NCBI RefSeq assembly: GCF_030272615.1
Contig: NC_081413.1
Span: forward strand, 449,170,538 to 449,230,537
Direction of reading: 5' to 3'
Length of the DNA stretch: 60,000 bases
Source of the DNA: Cryptomeria japonica
Taxonomy: Eukaryota > Streptophyta > Pinopsida > Cupressales > Cupressaceae
Part shown: positions 44,301 to 55,786 of the stretch, piece by piece
Layout of the letters: each line of letters begins with the position of its first letter
Numbering within the stretch: position 1 is the stretch's first letter
The notes under the pieces: model-generated
What the model saw: only the letters and a program-made list of their open reading frames with translations
What the model was told of the DNA's origin: nothing
The model's database searches: none
Program-made: the position numbers and the translations under genes

Positions 44301-45600
44301 ATAGCATGTTCTTAATGGTTCTATCAACCAATGGGACACTTTCCTTCTTGATAGAGTCCCAGGAGCCTAAAATTCTAGTAAAGAAGTCAACCACCACTTT
44401 CTCTATTTCTACCCCTGAGGAACAAATCTTGCCATACTCATCCTGAATGCCTGTAATTCTATTGTGGGACATCCTAGCCTTCGCTGATGCATGAAAGAAT
44501 TTTGTATTGGAATCACCTTCCATGATCCAGATTTCTCTTGACTTATCCCTCCAATATAGTTCTTCTCTCCACAAAACTTCCATGTATTCCACCTTCAGTC
44601 TCTTCTCCAATTCAAATTCCTCATATGTCATACCTGCCATCATGATTTTCTCATTTAATTTAGCCATATCCTCTTCTAAGCTAAACTTTTTTGTGAAAAT
44701 GTTTTTGAAGTGCTCTTTGTTCCATGATTTGATCTTCTTCTTGAGATATCCTAATCTCTTAATGAAGTAGAAGCTTGGAGATCCTCTAAACATTTTTCTT
44801 CCCTCCCACCATGTTTTCAGATTACTTAATAAATTTGGGTCTCTCCACCACATACTTTCAAACTTGTAATAACTCTTCAGGGGAGGATTACTCCCATCAA
44901 TGACTAGTCTTATGGGGAAATGATCAGATCTTGACTGTGGTATGATGGATGAAGACATGTTAAACTGCCCTTCGATCCAAAATTTACCTACAAAAAATCT
45001 ATCCAATCTTTCAGAAATAATAGAAAAGTTGTGCCTTCTATTGGTCCAGGTGAATTTGCCATTTTTTGGGACAATATCCATGACCTGCATATCATCTATA
45101 AAGATTCTAAAGTCTTCCATGACTTGAGTTCTCTTTCTGAGACCTCCTTCTTTATCATCTAATTCTAGGAGAACGTTCAAGTCCCTTACCATAATAATCC
45201 TCTCCAAGCCTACATTTTCCATCTGGTTTTTGATCTCATTCCATAACTCTTTCTTGTCCTCTATCCTGATGGGCCCATAAACTTTTAATAGCAGAAAGTC
45301 AAAATGATCTTCCAATCTTACTATCTGACGTACCATCAAATAATGATGAGAAAAAATGATGGATATCTGATAGGATTCGGACTTCCAGAGCACTCCTAAA
45401 CCTCCTACAGATCCTCTAGCAGATTGAGATAATCTGTTCTAATTGTAACAAGATTTAATAAAATCATTCATCTTTTTATCTACGAGCTTGGTTTCCTGCA
45501 ACAAAAATATATCACATTCTAGATTTTTTAATGCTCTTTTAACCAAGCACTTCTTGTCAGAGGCCGAAAGACCCCTGACATTCCAAGAAAGGATCTTCAT
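41359..45600 (-). pseudogene. LINE ORF2: endonuclease, reverse transcriptase, zf-RVT, RNase H
   Basis: Starts ATG 45600 (MKILSWNVRGLSASDKKCLV) and keeps one overall frame for 1,414 codons. About a dozen stops occur, and a short frame excursion near 43160-43215. Endonuclease: LLQETK and SDHFPI are kept, GDFN is changed to RDLN. Reverse transcriptase: HKAPGPDGF, LDVSKAYDRV and GLRQGDPLSP are intact, but the FADD box reads FTNDT. zf-RVT near 42290: IMCKKDEETSNH. RNase H 41940-41400: LNFDGPNRGNPG, NNEAE and IEGDSQ kept, the last Asp changed to Asn (KVANI). ORF2 nicks the target and copies the RNA. This copy is inactive. Confidence 0.92.
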
Positions 45601-46700
45601 CTTTCTCCAAGGGAGAGATCCCCTCCCTTGGATTTCTTCATGAAGTCAAAAACACTGATGATCCCTTTCTCAAGGGCCCTCTCCTCTCTGACTTGTTTAT
45701 GGCTACTTCTACCCCTACTGCCTTTTGCTCTACCCAACATAATGTTTATAGATTGACTTATGCATCTAGGATCCAGATCTTCCAATCCATCTTCTATATC
45801 CACTTCTTCTGGGGTTAGTTCTTCTTCATATTCTGAGTTAGAGGTCAAGGGTACCTAGTTATCCTCTTTAATAACTGGGTTAAGGTCTGTAGAATGCGAT
45901 ATCGAAAACCCCATGTTCTCATTAGGAATTATTTTAGTAGATTCTTTTTATGTTGGGGCCACCTTCTCTTCCATTAACGGATCCTTCTGAGATTTACCCA
46001 AAATCGTTAAAGGAAGTTTAATGGTTTTTTCAACCCATTGATGTTTGTAATTCTGATAGGGAAAATTATTTCTTCTAGGCTTTCTAACATACATTCTGCA
46101 CTTTGCCTCAAGATGCATTATGCTACCACATCTTGAGCATGGGATGATATCTTTCTCGATTTCAACCTATTGTAGCCAAACTCTCGCCGAAGAGACTAGA
46201 GAAAATTGGGGAGGGATCTCCTTGACCGTTGCTATCTTCAAACGGGCGTAAACGTAAGTATCTTTTTCAATAAGCTCCTTGTCGATTTCCAATAAAGTTC
46301 CCAGCAACCAACCGATCTTTTCCAAACAATTCTCACCCCAATACTCCATTGCCAGATTATACATCCTAATCCACACTGGTCTATTATATATTGCCAACGG
46401 AAATGGATCAAAGTTTGGGGCCCAGGGCTGCAAATACATAGGATGCTCCTCTATAAACCAATTATTCTTACACAAAAACTTATTTCTCTCCCTCCCCTCT
46501 TCAAATACCACTATGAAAAAATTCCTAGGGATGAATTTCACAATCAGTCGTAGGCCCCAATTCTTGGATATCCATTATCTAATGGTGGCTCTGGTCTTCC
46601 TTGGCCCAACCACTCTGTTGATCAATGCATGCTCCAACCATAGCCCTCTTGTTGTCTTCAAAATTTGATTTACCTCAACATCCTTATAATAACAAGATTA
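45597..46700 (-). pseudogene. LINE ORF1: DUF4283 domain and CCHC knuckle
   Basis: The minus-strand frame runs from about 46700, with stops near 46580 and 46167 and two more near 45950 and 45856, to TGA 45599-45597. DUF4283: VGPRKTRATI, FIPRNFFIVVFEEGRERNKF, then FIEEHPMYLQPWAPNFDPF. Knuckle CSRCGSIMHLEAKC at about 46100-46145 is intact. The C-terminal 80 residues are acidic, then basic (RAKGSRGRSSHKQVREE). The final codons read GER then TGA, and that TGA overlaps the ORF2 ATG (ATGA, 45600-45597). The start Met is not identifiable. ORF1 of plant L1 elements binds the element RNA. Confidence 0.85.
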
Positions 46701-46720
46701 AACCTTGTGCAGAAGAGATA

Positions 46721-47589
46721 TTAAAGGTAAGGAAACTCTTAGGACAACATATGACAAGGTTTGATTTAACCTTCTACACTTCAGACTTACTCAAAGTCCA
46801 GGCGGGTATACCTTTGTGAACTAAATTCACACTTTCAAAAGATAAATCCATAGCAAACCAGTCCAAAAAACCAGTGGATCTAATCACCTTGAAACAAACT
46901 GAAACAAAGGAATGAAAATTATACTCATATTCAGTATTTTGATCTACAAAACATGCAATAGACAACCTTGATCTATACCAGTGCCTTATCCAAGATCACA
47001 GAGTCATCTAAATTCAAACAATACTCCCCAAATAGAATATCTTTACACATCCCATTGGCTCGGCTTCTGTTAATCCTTATATATGCCTGACATACTTGAG
47101 AATTTATGCACACCAAATCAAACTATGCTCATAAAGATTCAAAATATCCTACAAAGAATTTACTGGTAGAGGCGATCCCTACATATTTAATTTCCCTCCT
47201 AAAGAGAAAAGCTAGCGAACACATCTATCGAAAATTGCCTTACAATCCCCATTCAAACAAAATAACCCTGGATTATTCAGAATGAAATAGTAAATAATTG
47301 CAAACACATTTGAAGATGACACAAAGTTTTTACTTAAAACTGATGGTTTGTATATTGATATTATCTTCAAGAAAGTATTACAAAAACTTTTGAATATTCT
47401 CCATTAAACTTATAAAAGCTCAGATAAATTTTCTGCAGCATTTTCTTACAATTCTTTGCGATCCTTTTTCGACCAGTCCTGGTATCCATTTATAACAATA
47501 TGGATGCACATAGCTTCAGACTTTCCTAGGAGAATTTGTTACAATTATTGCTTCTCAAGAAGAAGTTAGAAAACCTTTTGCAAAAATGG
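46721..47589. other. LINE1 5' flank, limits unknown
   Basis: A minus-strand frame at 46774-46965 could be LINE ORF1 N-terminal or leader sequence, ending in a stop just upstream of the DUF4283 region. 46970-47589 shows no domain or repeat. Confidence 0.35.
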
Positions 47590-50500
47590 TTACAAGTCCT
47601 TTTTGACCTCTGTAGCTTCTTCAACTTGTTGTTCGGTTGCAACCTCTTCTAACTGTTCAGGAGCGCCCTCTAACTGCTCTTCATCCTGGATGGTATATTT
47701 TGTTGTCCATTCATTGTACACATCATCAGTTGGCCACATGAAATTAATCACTTTTGTCTTAGCCTTGGTCAACCTTTTCCAGGAATTTCTCATCTTGTTG
47801 ACTTCTAAATTGAGAAAACCATAATGAGACTTGATTTTCTCTCTCCTAAATTGTTACAACAAAGAAGGAAGCATCATCTAGATCAGAAAATTCCTTTAAT
47901 TCTAGCTGACAGTTTGACCTCTAATTCCTTCAGCCACACTTGTTTGTCCTTCAGTTGATCTGGGCTAGCAAAAACTCCTGGGAGCAACTCAAAAACCTGA
48001 TCAGCATACTACTTTTTGTACAAATTAATTTTCCTATCAGCATTATCCACCCCTTCTGCTAATTTTACTAGGTCTTTGGTGGTGTCACAAGTGGATTTGA
48101 TGATAGGATCAGCCCCTGCTTCATCATAAGATGCACAAATAGACTCCAAGTCCTGCTCTCTAGGCTTCCATTTATCAAAAATAGGTTTCAAAATGGCCTT
48201 ATCTCCATTGAGCTCATTCCTCATATCCAAAACTTTACTTATATTATTGTATAGCAGCGAGGCATTCATTGTATCTACAAAACTTGAAATAGTAGCCCTT
48301 ACTTTATCCTCATATTTCTTGGCATACAAGGCCTGAGCCTGCTTCAAATTCTCTAGCTCTTGAGTTGTAATGTCAATCATCTAGGAGCTAGAGGGTGCTG
48401 GAGATGGTGGGAACTTGATGGTGGGGCTGCTAGGTGGAGGTCTTGCAGGAGAGTAGAAGATCATTAGTGTTGAACACTCACCTTGATGGTACTGTCCTAT
48501 CAACTGGCTCTACAACTTAGCAATGATGCTATCCTTACCTCTTACCTCCTCCATAACACTGTTATAGGCCTTCAAAATTATCTCCAACTTGACTTGGAGG
48601 TTTGCTTTCTCCTTGGCCTCCTTTTCTGCTACTGCAACACTAAACTTTGCAGTCTCTAGCACAGTTCTGGTAGCTTCTACCACCCTTGTGTTCTGTACTC
48701 TCTTCACTATCATCCCACCAAGGTAGCTCGGCCTTGGGGTATCTTTGGTTTTCTTATTTTTGTCTGTCTTGAGAGACCACATGACGAGTGCAGCATTATC
48801 CTTTCTAAAAGTGATTCCCTCCATGGGCTTAGTTTCTTTCCTTACTTCCTCCAGAACTAGGGCAACTGCTATATCCCACTCAGGGAGAATAAGCTCTCCA
48901 GCTTGTGCCACCATATCTCTCCCTTGCTCAGGAGTGATGGTCTTAAATTCTTCCACCATTTCCTATTTTATTTCTTCCTCTACTAGAGTTGGATCTTTGT
49001 TAGGCTGCTCACCTTTTCTCTTCTCGCATCTTGCATTGTATTTATCTATATTTTGTTTCCATACAAACTGCATAAATTCTCCCAAGGTAACAAAATTGTT
49101 GTCAACCAAGAAGTCATCACTGGCTTGCTTTATCTTAGGATCCAACTCCTGGTCTTTAAGTTAAGTGTTAGTAATGTTCATTTCAGTAGCAAGGGGTTCT
49201 TCTGGTATACCCTCCTCTACTTCATCATATGTATAGGCAATTTCTCCTAGACTGCCTAACTGTAAAAGTTGCTCAGCTGCTGCTTGCTCATCTCCTATGT
49301 GGATAGGGGATTGGGATGGAGAGTACAAAGGTGTATCAGATGGTATTTCTTTTCCTACTCTCTTCTTCTTAGGTCTCTCTTGGATTTTAATGACATCTTG
49401 TATCTTCCTCTTTCCTTTGGAGGTAGAGGGATCCCCTGTTGTGGGCATCAACACACTATAACTAGATTTATTGTGCAATGTGTAATCACCAGGAGGGATT
49501 GCTTTGGTGGAGGCAGACCTACTTAGAATCATTCTTTCCTTTTCAGGGTTTCTTTTAATCTCAACTTCCCTTTTCTCCTTCAGGGTTTGCATCACATCCT
49601 CAAAGCAAACAATTAAAAACTTTATTTTCTCCTCAAAAGGGAAAAAGCTAGACAATGGGTCATAGTTGGCATCAAACTGATGCACAAAGTCTAAGGCTTT
49701 CTTATAAGCCACCCATTTTTATTTCCTCAATTCCTTCTCATCCAAATCAAACTCATTTCTAATGAGGTCCTCAGGAAACTGAACTTGATGGGGTCTACCT
49801 CTGCACACTGCTCTCTTTCTAAACATGCCATTGAAGAAGTCTTCTGGATCGGCACACCTGGATACTGTAGTTGAAAAATGATAAGGTTTGAGAAAGTCTT
49901 CAAAACAATTCCAACCTCCCTTGGTTATTATAAATTGATGGGCTATGGTAACTGTAGGGAAAATAGTCCCTTTACCCCTGCCTGTCACCTCTGCCTCTTG
50001 TACACTTCCAATTTGTCTGAGGACTTTTGCAATTCCCACTTTGAGAGGGACCTAATAGGGAAACAAAAATGTAGTGCCTTTAAAACCAAAAACTCTAAAA
50101 ACTATTGAGACTGTGTATAGATAAATGTCACCCCAATTATGAACAATCTTTATATTTTCTACAAATTATTTTGGTCTAATAAATTCCAAAAGAACCTTAG
50201 GGATTCTTGGGTTTTTTGAGCAGAGGAGAGTCCTAATCTTGGATGCAAAATATTTATCAAATTTAAAGAAATTGGCATCCTCTCTGTCCCATGACAACAC
50301 AGTACTCCATAGTTGCACTGGCATCTTTTCTCCTTCCTTCTCTTTGATGAGGTCCAATCCACTACCAAAGTAATCACCACCTTTGAACAGAAATAGATGC
50401 ATAAGGAGTGAATACCATCTGAAAGGCTTATCCACCTTCCCATTTTTTATTCCTATTAGCCCTCCATGGATAGCATCAGCAATGAAAGAAGCATAATCAA

Positions 50501-51230
50501 ATGTTACTGCAGGGGAAGGATTCAAAATCTGAGCAATCATTAGCAAGTATTGATTGGGCATATTTACCTCAGCATCTTCTCCCAAAATCTAGTAGAGTGC
50601 CCAATACATTCCCTTAGCCCTGAGGGTGAATAGAATCAATGAGAAGGGCTCTTCTATGTTGGGTCATAGAACTGTCAACCCACCTATCTTCACAAAAATT
50701 TCCTTAAGAGGCCCATTTCTAAGATGATTCCTTTGTGCATCGTATACTTGAGCTAATGATTTGAAGTTTATGGGTTCCAGAAAATTTGTAAACTCATTGA
50801 GCCCAAAAGCACTTCTAAACTCTTCATTATTAATTTCAATAAGGGCTTTTCCATTTATGTCCCTAATTCTTCTTGTAACTAGATCATAATTATGTGCAAT
50901 TTGAGTCAATAGATCCATGTCCATGAATACCCTTGGAACTACCAACTTCCCTACATCTAAATCCTAGATGCTATTTTATGGGGCCAGAGAATTCTTCATT
51001 CCAAATCCAACCTTGAATAACCCCAACCTAGACAATCTAACCTGTGGATCTCTCAACCAGTTGCCCTTATCATATAGCCCTTCTCCTATCTTCAAACGAG
51101 GAGCTCTAGGCACTAATTCTTTTATTTTTTATGTCTGGTTAGTTGACAATGTCAGCTGCTCAAGAAAATCATCACAAATGGCCCTCTCCTGATAATTAAC
51201 CTTCTCGAGAAACTCTCTCTTAGTTGCCAT
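47590..51230 (-). pseudogene. Unknown ~1,200-codon reading frame, stop-interrupted
   Basis: ATG 51230 (MATKREFLEKVNYQERAICD) opens a single frame held to 48009 (1,073 codons), then one frameshift to an end at 47590. About a dozen stops, mostly TAG/TAA, interrupt it. Globular-looking segments lie at residues about 96-355 (VVPRVFMDMDLLTQIAHNYD and FRWYSLLMHLFLFKGGDYF) and about 398-500 (FPTVTIAHQFIITKGGWNCF). A basic cluster with KKKR near residue 620 could be a nuclear signal. Helical coiled-coil-like stretches are at about 850-907 and 951-1070, with a Pro-rich linker about 925-945. I do not recognise the family. It lies beside a gypsy LTR (H) and may be the extra ORF1 some Ogre-type elements carry, or a host gene relic. 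Confidence 0.55.
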
Positions 51231-51604
51231 TTTGAAAATGCAAGCAATCAAAATACTACCCCCAAATGGTTCAGTGACAAATTAAGACCTTAATTAAAAC
51301 ACCACAAAGAAATTACCACATAGGAGTACAAGAAAACCTAATTTTAGCTTGAAGGAATCTTCTCTACAACTGAATTGACTCGCTTTGTATCTGATGACAA
51401 AAGCTTTGTATCTCCTCTTCTGCAACAATTATTTTGAATGATACCCTTACTCAATCGACAGGAGATCATATATGGTACCCAGGGTCTTAACTACGACATT
51501 GATTCTGTAGGCTTAGGTCGTTCCTTCATAATTGAATTCATGAGAGAATTCGTATTTTTTGCTCCAATGGGCCACAACATTCCTACAATTCTTTCCTTCT
51601 GCAC
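51231..51604 (-). other. Leader or LTR edge before the unknown frame
   Basis: Between ATG 51230 and the repeat-built LTR. No tRNA-Met type primer site is readable on the minus strand, so I cannot prove that the frame belongs to the H LTR. Confidence 0.4.
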
Positions 51605-53393
51605 TTTCGTTGTTTCATGAAGCATAACCTTCACGCAATTTTGTTAAATGAAATCACGCCAACCATTTGATCAAAAGAGACTTGATCGGCCTTTAAACTG
51701 ACTTAACAGTCTTGCCTTCACACTGGGCCCCACCTCCTTTTCACCATTTTGTAGACTTTATCTTTCGAGCACTTCTCCTTCACAAAACCATGCCAGACGT
51801 TAGATGGAATCTTAACTACTCGGCATTTAACTCTCACCAGGACCGCCGACATCTTTATTAACCATACCTTTACCTTGACTACTAGCAGTCTTTCGCTATT
51901 TCATGGAGCTTAAACATCTATCAACTTCGGGCTGCAAAACAACATGAAGCATTGGATTAATTCAGAGATGACCATCCTTTAAGGGAAACCCTTTATGTCT
52001 CCTTTTCCTATGCTGCCTTTTTATTGGTTAATGACTACCACATGGCGCTCAACCATTGGTTTTAGAAAACTGTTCAGGCCTAGTTCAATGTTCACCACAT
52101 GTCTCTCCCTTTTACTGCCGGTTACACCTTGGTGGGCCCTCAGCTTCTTCTGAAACCATGTGTCCACAGACACGTCACCATCTAGCTTGACACATGAACG
52201 AAGCCTTTTTGTTTTCGCTATTTTGTGAAGCATATCCTTCAAGCATCTCGGAACCATGAAATAGTGCCAGCCATTGGATCAAAATGAAGTTGAACCTCCT
52301 TTATCCTCATGTTTTATCTACCTTCGGGGATGAAAAACCTTTTTGCCATTTCAAAGGGCATAAAACATGAGCATCTTACCCTTGTGAATTCACACGGGCC
52401 ATTAGATTATTTTCTATTTTCTCGATGCTTAACCATCTGAACTAACTCTGGCAAACGTGGGCCCTCGGACTCAACCTCAAACACCTGGCATCTAGTCACT
52501 TTCAGAGTTGACATGTCAGTTTTTCATTTGCTAAGAGAAACATTGGGCTCCACCTCACTTTCGCCACTTGTATTTTCTAGGTCACCTCTTATCCCGCGGA
52601 ATGACTCACTTCTGGGACACACCTTCTTTTAACCCTTGGACCTGCTTTGTTGACTATTGTGGCCTCTGCCACATGCAACTATCTCACTCACTCTCTAGAC
52701 CAGCTGGACTATCTACTTGGAATGCCACATCATTTCGCCACTTCGCGAAAGATAATTGTCGAGCATTTTCATCCTACGAAACAGTGTGAACCATCTGATC
52801 AAATGTGACTTGATCACCTTTTAGTCACTTAGAAAATCCTCACATGTAGGGTCCCACTAAACACTTTCACCATTTTGCGAAAGGTATTTTTCTCGCAAGT
52901 TCAAGCTGCGAAATAACGCCAACCGTTGGATCTTGGACAAGATGAGACCTCTTTAAACCAGGCTAAAATCGTCATTTAGAACACATTTCCTTTTTGCTAT
53001 TTCACGAGTCTTAAACCATGCGCAACTTCACCTAACGAAATAGCAAAAACCATAGATCTTCCTGAGAGATGTGCACCACTTACTGGGCCCGACAATATTA
53101 GGAGGAAAAAATATAAGGCATAAAATCTCACGATTAATTCAAATGACTGCCTAGGCAAATAAAAGGGGGGGACACTTTCTACGAACCTGAGACCCATTAC
53201 TTAAGTGGATAAAGCAACAAAGAAATAGAACCAGAGGGTTTTCTAATAAAATATTGAACGATTTAAAACTAAAAACCCTTAACCCTTAGGACCTAACACA
53301 GGGCTGAATCAATTGATAGCATGCCTTACTCAAAATTTCAAGAACCTAGCCAATTATGGGAAAGGAAAACCCATTTTTTAAACAGTGATAATA
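51605..53393 (-). repeat. H LTR, left copy, built of degenerate ~130-bp units
   Basis: Matches 54857-55786. It contains eight to ten diverged units with ttcgc.atttc.cgaag-type words followed by gaaat..cgccaaccattggatc and a gacttgatc block (for example near 51605, 51888, 52213, 52733, 52868, 52990). The minus-strand start is at 53393 (tattatcactg; tgttatcact in the other copy). The left limit is uncertain. Confidence 0.75.
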
Positions 53394-53629
53394 GCGGCTC
53401 TGACTGGGGATGGTTGATCGCAAGATCAATATAAGAAAACTTAGAAACTCTGGAGAAACAGACCAAAACACAGACCCAAACAGAAAAAATAGGGAAGAAA
53501 TAAAATATGTACAAAGAAAGGACCTATTGTGCATGGACGTCAAGAGAAATAATGTTTTAGGAATTGTCCATGCACTGGAAATTCCTATACTTCATCATTC
53601 ATATTCTTCACAAAATATGAATCCTTACC
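53394..53629 (-). other. H 3' interior between integrase and LTR
   Basis: No clear polypurine tract next to 53393. Short chance frames only. Confidence 0.4.
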
Positions 53630-54855
53630 ATTTAAGTCATAGACCACAACAGGGCCAATCCATAATGATTCAATTTTTTTATGTTTTCCCTTGTCTTGTC
53701 CTTTGCATTCCACTGAAGAACCATGTCATCAATTTGAAACTTCCTTAATGATGTCCTTTTATCAAAAAGGTATTTGGACTACAATTGGATCTTCTGATTT
53801 CTTTTATGAGCTAAAGCTCTAAGCTCTTCCACCTCCACAATTTGGATCATTTTGTTTTCCATAAGTTCAGATAGCTCCATATCCTCATCTTGCAAGAACT
53901 TGTAAATTGGAAGAAGATTATTCACTGGCAATCTAACCTGAGCACCATAAACCAGTTCAAAAGGTGACATTCCAATGGCCCTTTTAACTGTTATTCTATC
54001 TGCCCACAGAGCTAACTTCAATTTTTGATCCCAAGATCTTTTATTTTCTTCCAAGATTTTCTTGATGATGTTTAAAAGACTTTTATTGCTGGATTTTGCT
54101 TGTCCATTCCCCTAAGGGTAATAAGGTGAAGAGTAAGACATGAGTATTCCATGACTGGTACAAAAGCCTACAAACTCTTCTGATCTGAAACACATGGCAT
54201 TATCCATCACCAATTTTGCAGGCATTCCAAATCTAGTTACAACATTATCCATCAGAAAATCAATGGCAACCTTACTTGTAGCTCTTCTTGTAGGAATAGC
54301 TTCTATCCATTTTGTGAAATAGTCAGTGGCTACTATGATCCATCTGTGACCTCTCCCTGACCTCTCAACAATCTCTCCGATAAAATGAATTACCCACTGG
54401 ACAAAAGGGGCTTCCACTGTTACTGGATTTAGGGGCAAGGCTCCTTCATACTTCATCTTGGATGAAAAATTCTAACAGGGGTCACATTTCCGGACATATT
54501 CATGAGCATCTTTGAATATGGTAGGCCAAAAGTATCTAGCTTAGATTATCTTACCAGTAGTGGTCTTAGCAGAGTAGTGGCCTCCACATACTCCATCATG
54601 CATTTCAGTCAATACTCATTTAGCCTGGAACTCATCCAAACACATTAGTAATTCTCCATCTCTTTTTCTCCAGAACAGATCACCTTGAATGAGCACATAT
54701 TTTTGGGACTTGAGTTTCAGAGTTCTTTTCTGATTATGTGTCATTCCTTCTGAGAATGCAGTATCTCTTAGGAATCTGACTATCTCTGAGTACCAAGGTT
54801 GTCTTTCAATACTGGTGACTGAAGTATCTTTGATTTCAACATTGTATATTGCCAA
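53630..54855 (-). pseudogene. Ty3/gypsy integrase (H)
   Basis: One minus-strand frame with stops at the Lys/Gln and Pro-Gln positions (about 54613, 54541, 54473, 54114, 53779). Order: RNase H tail (MAIYNVEIKDTS), zinc-binding fold with HDGVCGGHYSAKTT and CDPC, core with VIHFIGEIV and ATDYFTKWIEAIP, and VMDNAMCFRSEEF with the second Asp. The motif GNGQAKSSNKSL has Lys where the catalytic Glu stands in active enzymes. The C-terminal MSPFELVYGAQVRLP is the usual gypsy integrase tail. The enzyme would insert element DNA; this copy is inactive. Confidence 0.88.
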
Positions 54856-54856
54856 T

Positions 54857-55786
54857 GGAAATCATGCCAACTGTCCAATCAAAAGAGACTTGATCAGCCT
54901 TTAAACTGACTTAACAGTCTTGCCTTCACACTGGGCCCCACCTCCTTTTCACCATTTTGTAGAATTTATCTTTCGAGCACTTCTCCTTCGTGAAACCGTG
55001 CCAGATGTTAGATGGAATCTTAACTACTCGGCATTTAACTCTCACCAGGACCACCGACATCTTTATTAACCACGCCTTTACCTTGACTGCTAGCAGTCTT
55101 TCGCTATTTCATGGAGCTTAAACATCTATCAACTTCGGGCTGCAAAACAATGTGAAGCATTGGATTAATTCAGAGATGACCATCCTTTAAGGGAAACCCT
55201 TTATGTCTACTTTTCCTACGCTGCCTTTTTATTGGTTAACGACTACCACATGGCACTCAACCATTGGTTTTAGAAAACCGTTCAGGCCTAGTTCAATGTT
55301 CACCATGTGTCTCTCCCTTTTACTGTCGGTTACACCTTGGCGGGCCCTCAACTTCTTCTAAAACCATGTGTCCACAGACACGTCACCATCTAGCTTGACA
55401 CATGAATGAACCCTTTTTGCTTTCGCTATTTCACGAAGCATATCCTTCAAGCATCTCGGAACCATGAAATAGTGCCAGCCATTGGATCAAAATGAAGTTG
55501 AACCTCCTTTATCCTCATGTTTTATCTACCTTCGGGGATGAAAAACCTTTTTTCCATTTCGCAGGGCATAAAGCATGAGCATCTTACCCTTGCGAATTCA
55601 CATGGACCATTAGATTATTTTCTATTTGGTCGATGCTTAACCATCTGAACTAACTTTGGCAAACGTGGGCCCTCCGACTCAACCTCAAACACCTGGCATC
55701 TAGTCACTTTCAGAGCTGACATGTCAGTTTTCAAGAACCTATCCAATTATGGGAAAGGAAAACCCATTTTTTAAATAGTGATAACA
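54857..55786 (-). repeat. H LTR, right copy, internally deleted
   Basis: 54857-55728 matches 51647-52520 almost base for base, and 55729-55786 matches 53338-53393. The missing ~820 bp is joined at tttc, a short homology present at both edges. Ends gataaca (canonical CA). Confidence 0.85.

Larger units (their letters stand above)
40267..46720 (-). mobile_element. LINE1: L1-type non-LTR element with poly(A) end
   Basis: On the minus strand: ORF1 to 45597, ORF2 45600-41359, an extra frame 41077-40472, and a poly(A) end seen as a plus-strand T run at about 40267-40278. Domain order endonuclease, reverse transcriptase, zf-RVT, RNase H is that of plant L1 elements. The 5' end and target duplication are not defined. 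Length of at least 6.4 kb suggests a nearly complete copy. Confidence 0.85.
51605..55786 (-). mobile_element. H: gypsy element reduced to an integrase between two LTRs
   Basis: Minus-strand order: LTR 55786-54857, integrase 54855-53630, LTR 53393 leftward. Gag, protease, reverse transcriptase and most of RNase H are deleted, because the right LTR joins pol directly at 54856/54857. The right LTR also lacks about 820 bp present in the left. Confidence 0.78.
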
